Shown here one piece after another: positions 26,801-36,100 of a stretch of 64,000 nt of DNA. Within the stretch, counting starts at the first letter, position 1; each line of letters begins with the position of its first letter. This DNA is from Anisodus tanguticus (lineage: Eukaryota > Streptophyta > Magnoliopsida > Solanales > Solanaceae): positions 30,196,001-30,260,000 of the forward strand of contig CM067539.1 of assembly GCA_034509755.1 (NCBI GenBank), in the 5' to 3' direction. Position numbers and translations under genes: made by a program. The notes beneath the pieces are model-generated. The model saw nothing but the letters and a program-made list of their open reading frames with translations, was not told where the DNA came from and did not search any database.

Positions 26801-29800
26801 TCATGTTAATGAAGGAAAGCTTGAACCAAGGGCTAATAAGGCCATATTCGTAGGGTATGTCAATGGAGTAAAAGGGTACAAACTTTGGTGTTTGTCTTTA
26901 CTCAAATTTATAGTTAGTAGAGATGTCACCTTTGATGAATTCTCTATACTTGATCCTCGTAAAGTTTCTGTGGAGTTTTCAGGAAATGAGAACGAGCAGG
27001 TGGAGCTTACCAAGGAAAAGGATCAAAAGACTCAAGTTAAAGATGAGTCAAAAGATGTAGATCTTGAAGAACTTGATGCCAGTGAACCATACACAATTGT
27101 GAAGGGAAGGGAGAAGCGGTAGACACGAAGACCGGAATACCTTATAGATCAAGCAAATCTGATTGCATATGCGTTCGTAGCTGTAGAAAAAGAGATTAAA
27201 GATCTTGAGTCCTCCTTGTATGTTGAAGTAACTTCTTGCAAGGATGCAACACAATGGCGGTTAGCCATGACTGAAGAGATGGAGTCTCTTCACAAGAATA
27301 AGACATGGGTCTTAGTGAAAAGGCAAAAGGGGAAGAGGACAGTTGGATGCAAATGGGTCTACAGAAAGAAAGAGAGAATTCCTGAAGTGGAAGATGCTAG
27401 GTTCAAGGCGAGATTGGTTGCAAAGGGTTTCAGTCCGAAGGAGGGAATTGACTACAATGAGATTTTCTCTCCAGTCGTGAAGCATAGCTCAATTCGCATG
27501 CTATTAGCATTGGTTGCACAATTTGACTTAGAGCTTCAACAATTTAATGTCAAAACTGCTTTTTTACACAGTGATCTGAAAGAGACAATCTATATGGATC
27601 AGCCTAAAGGTTTCCGAGCTGAGGGAAAAGAACATGTATGCCAACTGAAGAAGTCTTTGTATGGTTTGAAGCAATCCCCTATACAGTGGTACAAGAGGTT
27701 TGATGCATTCATGACTACACATAAATTCTCAAGGAGTGCATTTGATAGTTGTGTGCAACACAAAAAGATGTTTGGTAACTCAATGATTTATTTACTGTTG
27801 TATGTTGATGATATGTTTATTGCTGCTAACAACATTACAGAGATAAATGCTTTGAAGAAACTGTTGAGTAAGGAATTTGAAATGAAGGATTTGGGAGCTG
27901 CAAAGAAAATCCTTAGTATGAAGATTTCAAGAGAAGTCGGTGTTGTACATCTTTCTCCGAAGAGGTACATTGACAGGGTTCTGGTGAGATTCAATATGCA
28001 TATGTGCAAGCTTGTAAGTACGCTGTTAGCTCCTCATTTTAAACTTTCAAAATTACAAATGCCTCTGTCCGAGGATGAGGTAGAGCATATGTCAAAAGTT
28101 CCCTATGCCAGTGCAATTGGTAGCATTATGTATGCTATGATGTGTACACGTCTAGATATTGCTCAATCTATAAGTGTGGTAAGTAGATACATGTCCAACT
28201 CAAGAAAGAAGCATTGGGAAGATGTCAAGGGGATATTGAGATATTTTAAAGAAGCTTCTGATGTTGGTCTGATCTTTTGAAAATGTGGCGGAGGTATTTC
28301 AATTCTCGGTTATGTGGATTCTGACTATGCAGAGGATCTTGACAGAAGGAGGTCCACAACTGGATACATCATTACTCTTGTTGGCAGTGTCGTTAGTTGG
28401 AAATCGACTATGCAATCGATTGTCGCTTTGTCTACGACAGAAGCAAAATACATGACAGCAGTGGAGGCGGTGAAAGAAGCTATATGGTTGAAAGGTTTAG
28501 TGGCAGAATTGAGTTTGGTTTGGTTCAGCAGGGATCAACCGTTATATTTGATAGTCAGAGTACTATTCATCTAATTAAAAATCAGAGATTTCATGAGCGC
28601 ACTAAACACATTGATGTCAAATTTCATTTTATTAGATGTTGAAGAGGAAACTATCAAGGTCATGAAGGTTATCACAGACGATAACGCTGCATACATGTTG
28701 ACCAAGATAATCCCACTCGCTAAGTTTGCACACTTCAAGGACTTGGCGGGAGTACGCATCAACTGATGCAACTCCGAAGAGAACAGTTGTTAGGTGGAGG
28801 TGGTATGTTCAACAATGGTTTGATTTTTCTTGTTTCTTACAACGGGGTTGCCCAATAAGCTTAGAAGTTTTGGCCAGAGTTGCTCACATGCACGCTCGAA
28901 ACACAAACCAAGGTGGAGATTAAAAAGGTTGGTTTTGGGTTTAGTCAACAATATCATGCCAATTGGAAGAGTTGGTGTGAAAAGAGAGAAAAAGACGAGA
29001 GAAAAAGTGGTGTGGCTGCTAGGATGTTTTCCTCTTTTGATGTTACCCATGACATCAAGAGGGAGGAGGTAGAAGCAAAATTGATGCTTGCTTCCTTTGA
29101 TGTCACCAATGACATCAAGAGGAGGTAGTTTGATGTCACCAATGGAGGTTTTACCCCTATAAATAGATGCACTCCTCTTGTAGAAATCATCCCAAAAATC
29201 ATACAATATATTGTAGTGAGTAGAGAGTTGAGAGAGCAATTCTCTTAAGTGTAATTGGGATCTCTCCCCTATCTTTGTTAATAATATGAAGGCAATTGTT
29301 CTCTGGTGGACGCAGGATCATTTTGATTCGAACCACGTTAAATCTTGTGTTCTTTCTTTTACGTTTCCGCTAACATCTACAATGTTTCAGTTGATTTTTT
29401 TTCCAGATATGTTCTTTCTCGGGTATTGTTAGGTTGTTCTGACCCTACCCGTGCATTAGGTTGTTCTGACCCTACCCGTGCATTTTTATGCATCTACATT
29501 CACTGTTTCGAAGCTCTGACAATTTTTCCGACAACTGTTCACGTTCAGATTTTTCAACTTACAGACTCTACTTCAGTTATGGATTATGACACGATGTATT
29601 TTGCTATGGGTTTTAAGTCTTGTGACATCACCAGGAATATGTCACGAGCTGAGGTTTGGTATGATTGGGTTGAGCGAGGCAGGAATATGATGTGCAGGTC
29701 TTATTTCAACCAGAGATCCATGGTGTGGCTGTGCGGTGTTCTGAAGGAAGCCTCTAAGGTAAAACCAAAGATTGTGAAAAGATAGAAGTTCCAGGAGCAG

Positions 29801-30088
29801 CTCTTTCAGTTCTTTTGTGCCAGAAACTACAATATGCAGGGTAGATATATCAGTATCATCAGCATTCAAGGCAAAAGCAGATCAGTATTAATTATTCCAG
29901 AAGTGGCCTTCAATACTGGATGGTCAGACTTGGCCATTAAAATAGAAAGGTTCATTCAGTGCAAAGCTACAAGAAAGAATAATACTGTCGATCAGAAGAT
30001 CCCATATGCAGAGTCTGTCAAGAGGAGTAAATGCTCTTCAAGAGAAACTGATGAAGCTCAAACTCGGGAGAAGGGGGACACTATAGTT

Positions 30089-30124
<36 letters not shown>

Positions 30125-33100
30125 TTAGTTCAATTCAGAATGAAATTCTTCGCAGGAGCATTTATGGTAGTCTTCCTACTGACATCTCGGAGATCCCAAT
30201 CTTATCAGAGATTCGTAGATGGGCCAATGCTACATGGAATCAAGCTCATGGCTTAAACATCTACGAAATGGGCAACAACAATTTCCTCCTCGAATTCTCG
30301 TCAATAGCAGCTGCAGAACACATCTTAAGAGGAGTGTGGACATTGCAGAACCACAAATTCAGGCTTCAGTGGTGGTCTCCAACGATTGGAGCAGTTCAAT
30401 CAAGAGCTGTATTGAAGCAAACGTGGATCAGATTAGTTGGCCTACCAGTACAGTTATGGTCTCACAAGGTTTTCAAGGCGGTGGGTGATTTTTGTGGTGG
30501 TTGGTTAAAGACTGAAGAAGAGACAGAGCTTCACAATCATCCGAAGTGGGTGAGAGTGTTGGTGAAAGGAGGTGGCGAATCAATTCCAAAAGAAACGAAG
30601 ATTGAATTTGAAGGAATTGGGTACGTGGTTCAAATTTGGAGTGAATCTCCGGTTAGGTTTTACGTCGGAGAAGAAGATGAGAAGTTTACGGACCTTTGGG
30701 TAAAAAAGGATGTTACAGCTGGTGAGAAAGAGACGTATGAGTTTGGTGACAGGATGGTGCACATGGGCTCCTCAAAAGTATTTGAAAATTTCAAGGAACC
30801 AAGTGTAAGAGCACGTGATGAGTCTCTAAATGGGGAGAGAAATAAGATTTTGGGCTATAAAGTAGTGGGCCTAGATCCTCTAGTCCAATTTTCTGTACAG
30901 CGGAATATGATACAAGTAACAATGGGCCACCAGATCCATTCTTAGATGAAATTAAAGCTATCCAGAACGCTCCACTAGACGCAGCTAATAGATTTGAAAC
31001 TAGCAGCTCTCTCTTCGACTTGCCCGGAGTTAGTCGAGGGAGAAAATTTCGAACAGACCACCCAAAATGCAATTCCCACAGATGAAGATGCCATGTCAAT
31101 TATTCAAGTCGATGATACAATTTCTCTGGCCGATCACGTAGAGGACATCATCCAACTAGAAGAAAGGGAGGAAGTTAGGGCTTTAAACATCGAGGAAGTT
31201 ATCCCTTTAAATTCAGCAGAACTTAATGAGGCAATGGAACCAGCACTCGACATGCCAATTCCAATATGGGTTCGTCAGATTGAGTGAGGAATTCGGGGTA
31301 CACTTTCAAGGTTGCAAAAATATAGCTATGGAATTATTTATGAAGATTGATGAGAAGAGGCAAAGTTTCAATGAAGATTCCAGTTCACTGGTACCTGTGA
31401 CTCCTAAATGCAAGGGTTCAAAGAAATTGAAGAGTTTGGAGTCAGGCAACAAGTTTTTCAGTTAAGGTACTAGAAGCAGGGAGGGTTGCACTATTAATCA
31501 AGATCAATGAAGGTTAATATTGTGACATGGAATGTGAGGGGTCTCAATGATGCAAGGAAGAGGCTTATGATTAAAATCCTGATGGACAACTGGAAAGCAG
31601 ATGTTTTTTGTTTTCAGGAGTCAAAGCTGGAAGGTGACATAAGGAATATTATAAAAGAATTGTGGGCTAATAGATGGATGAAGTATGCTCAATTGGAAGC
31701 TAGTTGAACTAGAGGGGGAATCATTCTGATGTGGGATAGTAGAATTTGGGATGGGAAGATTTGTGATATAGGTTCCTACTGTATCACTTGTAAATTCATG
31801 GGCAAAACTCAGGAGTTTAGCTGGCATCTGACTGGAGTGTATGCTCCAAATAACAAAGAGGAAAGGGAAGAGGTTTGCTGGGAATTAGGGTCAGTTAGAG
31901 GTCTTTTTTCTGGACCTTGGGTGGTTGGGGGAGATTTTAATACTGTTAGATTTCCTTCAGAAAAAAATAATTGTACTAGATTCAACAAGACCATGACTGA
32001 TTTTTCTGATTTTATAGAAGATATGGAGCTGCTGGATTTACAATTAGCAGGCAGTAATTTCACTTGGAGAAAATGGGTGGTTCATGGAACAAAAACAAAA
32101 ACTATTTCAAATTTGAAAACTGGTGGTTAGGCACCGAAGGATTTTGTGACAGAATCAAGGAATGATGTCTCTTTTAACTTCACTGGAAGACCTGACTTCA
32201 TACTGGCTTGCAAGCTGAAAGCTTTAAAAACCAAACTTAAAGGAGTGGAGTAAAAGTGAGCATGAAAATTTAGGTTCACAGAGGAAAAACTTGTTAAGGA
32301 AGGTAGCAGAGTTGGATGCAGTTCTGGAAGATAGAACGCTGACTGAAGAGGAGACAGTTACAAAGGCATCAATGTTAATGGAATATGAAGAGTTGATGAA
32401 AAATGAAGAAATTTCATGGAGACAAAAATCAAGATCTCTATGGCTAAAAGGAGGAGACAGAAATACAAAGTTCTTCCACAAAATGGCTAATGCTCATAAA
32501 AGGTATAACATTGATCCACTATTGGTTGAGGGGAACTGACTCAAGACCCGGCTAACATTGAAGAAGAAATTGTTGAGTACTATCAGAAGTTATACTCAGA
32601 AACAACACAGTGGAGACCAGCCAGTTTGAAATTGTCCAGTATTGACAGAGGAAGAGAAGGAGTCTCTTCAACGGAACTTTGAGGAGAATGAAGTTTTGAG
32701 GTGCTTAAAAATGTGTGCAGCTGACAGCCCCTGGTCCAGATGGCTTCACCATGGGTTTCTTTATCAAATGTTGGGAAGTGTTAAAGCAAGATATCATGAA
32801 TGCTTTTCAGAATTCTATGAACAAGAAATGTTTGAAAGAAGCTTTAATGCCACTTTTATTGCTCTTATTCCAAAAAAGAAAGGGGCAAAAGAGTTGAGGG
32901 ATTTCAGGCAAATTAGCTTGATTGGCAGTATTTACAAATTATTTTCTAAAGTGCTAACAGAAAGGCTGAAAGGGGTAATGGCCAAACTGGTAGACTCACA
33001 ACAAATGGCCTTCATCAAAGGAAGACAAATCATGGATGTTGTCTAATAGCAAATGAAGCTGTAGATTCTAGACTAAAGCAGAAGAAAATTGGTATTCTAT

Positions 33101-36100
33101 GCAAGCTTGACATTGAGAAAGCTTATGATCATGTTAACTGGGGATATTTACTGAGCTTAATGGAAAGGATGGGCTTTGGGCAGAAATGGATGTATTGGAT
33201 CAGATTTTGTTTATCAACAGTAAGCTTCTCAGTTCTGATAAATGGTTCACCAGTAGGTTTTTTCAGAGCTCAAAGAGATCTTAGGCAAGGAGATCCCTTA
33301 TCTCCTTTTCTGTTCTTAATAGCCATGGAGGGTCTTAAAAGATGATTAAAACAACAAATTTTAATAGTTGGATAAGAGGTTTTGATGTTGCTAGAGCAGG
33401 TAGGGAAAGCTTGGACTTAACTCATCTACAATATGCAGATGATACCCTGATATTCTGTGATGTGGGTGATTTTGGTTCTATTTGAAGGATTATCTGGTCT
33501 CCACATCAATGGAGTGGCGACCGCAACCTTTTAACTCGAATTACATCTCTCAGACTTTTGAATAACAACTGCAACCTTTTAGCCAGAATTAAGTCATTCT
33601 AACAGTTGGAGTGGCAACTGCAACCTTTCGGCCACAATTATGTCACTCGGACTTTCGAATGACGACTGCAACCTTTCGATCAGAATTACGTCATTCGGAC
33701 ACTTGGAGTGGCAACTGCAACCTTTCGGCTGGAATTACGTCACTCAGACTTTTGAATAATGACTGTAACCTTTCAGCTAGAATTATGTCATTCTGACTCT
33801 TGGAGTGGTCCCAACCCCTTTGTCAATCATCTCTTTGTTCAATAATTATTTTTCAATCATTGTCTTATTGCTATACCAATAAAAAAAATCATTGTCTTAC
33901 TGTACTTCCAGTTACGATGGGGAAGTATTAACTGTCACAGAATAATGGTAGTTGCCCATTTTACTATGCCTCCTGGCTTAACAAAATGCATCCTAAAGAA
34001 GTGGTTGGCTGGCTGACGCTAAAAGCTACTAAAAGTTGATTGACATATAGTTCAGAGTTCTCGATACCCATCTAGAAGATACAACAATACTGATAGTTTA
34101 TCAATTAATGGTATCGACACAGTGGAGCCGACAGAGATCAAAGGGGAGATCATTGACTTCTACTCGAAATTGTATTCAGAATCAGAGGCATGGAGACCAC
34201 ACTCTAATTTCAGGTCAGGGCCTTTGATCAGTGATGTTGACAACATCATGTTAAAGAGTCAATTTGGTGCACACGAGATAAAAGATTGTGTTATGGCATG
34301 TGCTGGGGATAAAGCCCCAGGTCCTGATAGCTACACTATGGCATTATTTATTAATTGTTGGGATGTGGTGAGTAGAGAAGTGATAGCTGTTGTCCAGAAC
34401 TTCCATGATCATGGCTTATTTGAAAAAAGTTCCCATGCGACTTTCATAGCATTGATACCAAAGAAGGTGGGGGCCAAAGAATTGAAGGATGTTAGATCTA
34501 TCGGGACGAAGTAGTCATTAATAGATTACCTAGAGAAATAGGTAAAAGAAATTTCCACCCAAGATTTAATAGTTGGTCCATTCTCAGCCTGATAAGAAGC
34601 ATCTACAAAATCATATCAAAAGTTTGATTGAGAGACTTAAGAAAGTAATTTCTAAATTGGTGGATACTCAACAAATGGCATTCATCAAAGGTAGACAGAT
34701 TATGGATGCCATCTTGATTGTTAACGAATGTGTGGATGTGAGGAAGATTAACAAAACACCTGGCATTTTATGCAAGCTAGATATTGAGAAAGCTTATGAT
34801 CACCTAAACTGGGGATTTCTTTGGAAGATTCTGGAAAATAAAGGCTTTGGTGACAGATGGATCAATTGGATCAAGTTCTGTGCTACAACTGTGAAATTCT
34901 CAGTCCTGATTAATGGTTCCCCATCTGGTTTCTTTTCTTCTGAGAGAGGATTGAGGCAAGAGGATCCCTTATCCCCTTTTCTTTTTATTCTGGCCATGGA
35001 GGGCCTAAATGACATGCTAAGGACAGCTCAGACTAACAGGTGGATAAGGGGTTTTAATGCTAAGATCGGTGATAATCAAGGTTTGGCTATCTCCCACCTT
35101 CAATATGCTGACGACACTCTGGTATTTTGTGATGCGGATAGTGATCAACTGAAACATTTGAGTCATCTCCACTATGTTTGAAGCCATCTCAGGACTTCAT
35201 ATTAACTGGGGTAAAAGCTTTATTTACCCAATAAATGAGGTACCTGATGTCATCAGTTAAGCCAATATTTTGGGTGGCAGAATAGGAGAACTACCAACTG
35301 CGTATCTTGGCATGCCTTTGGGAGCTAAGAGCAAGTCAAAGGGTATCTGGAACACTGTTGTGGAGAAATGTGAGAAGAAACTTGTCAACTGGAAGAGCCA
35401 ATATCTGTCCTTGTGAGGTAGATTAACACTTATCAACAGTGTTTTAGATGTTTTATCTACTTACATGTCCCTGTTCCCCATGTCAGTCAATGTCATGAAC
35501 AGATTGGATGGAATTAGAAGGAACTTTCTTTGGCAAGGAAATTATGATTATGACAAGATTCATATGGTAAAATGGGATAATGTCATAACTAGCAAGAAGG
35601 AAGGTGGAATGGGGATAAAGAATTTGAAGATACAAAACCATAGCCTTCTTCTGAAATGGTTGTGGAGATTTGCTTCTGACGAGCAATCACTGTGGAAAGA
35701 AACTGTCAAGACAGGATATGGGATGGAGGACTTCTGGACTAACAAGGCAGTAATGCATCCTTATTGAACTGGTGTTTGGAGGTCCATTAGAAACTTGTGG
35801 CCCAAAATTATCAACAACTCAAAAATCAAGGTGGGCAATGGTGGGAAGACTTTATTTTGGGATGATATTTGGGTTGGCCAATACACTTTGAGGACTATGT
35901 TTCCTAATTTGTATAATCTGAGTCGGCAAAGAATGGCCATAATCAAAGAAGTGAGGGACAACCTAGGGTGAAATTTCAGGTTTAGGAGACTTCTAAATGA
36001 TTGGGAGGTGAATAAGTTGACAGAATTCCTTAATATACTGGAGCAGTTCAAAGATTTCAATACAAGGATAGCATATTATGGATTAAATACAAGTAGGGCA

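Larger units (their letters stand above)
21350..28642 (+). pseudogene. copia B gag-pol, decayed and split by hAT copy 2
   Basis: Gag starts at ATG 21350 ([13 protein letters not shown]) with stops at about 21409, 21512 and 21776. A CCHC knuckle [14 protein letters not shown] lies at about 22033-22074. The protease active site reads WVLDSDC where D-S/T-G is expected, so it is inactive. Integrase blocks are [34 protein letters not shown] and [14 protein letters not shown]; the reading is broken at 23176 and by the hAT at 23278-26792. After the hAT the integrase tail resumes. RT runs 27216-28280 with intact YVDDMFIAA, and RNase H runs 28314-28642 ([16 protein letters not shown]) with a late frameshift. 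Confidence 0.92.
20846..29376 (+). mobile_element. Ty1/copia retrotransposon B, nested in the L1 leader
   Basis: Two similar LTRs bound a primer-binding site, gag, protease, integrase, reverse transcriptase and RNase H in copia order. TCTAC occurs at 20841-20845 and 29377-29381, the expected 5-bp duplication, but six bases (TAGAAA) separate the left copy from the LTR's TG. Either the LTR starts at TAGAAATG or the left end acquired extra bases. It contains hAT copy 2. Without the hAT it is about 5 kb. Confidence 0.93.
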
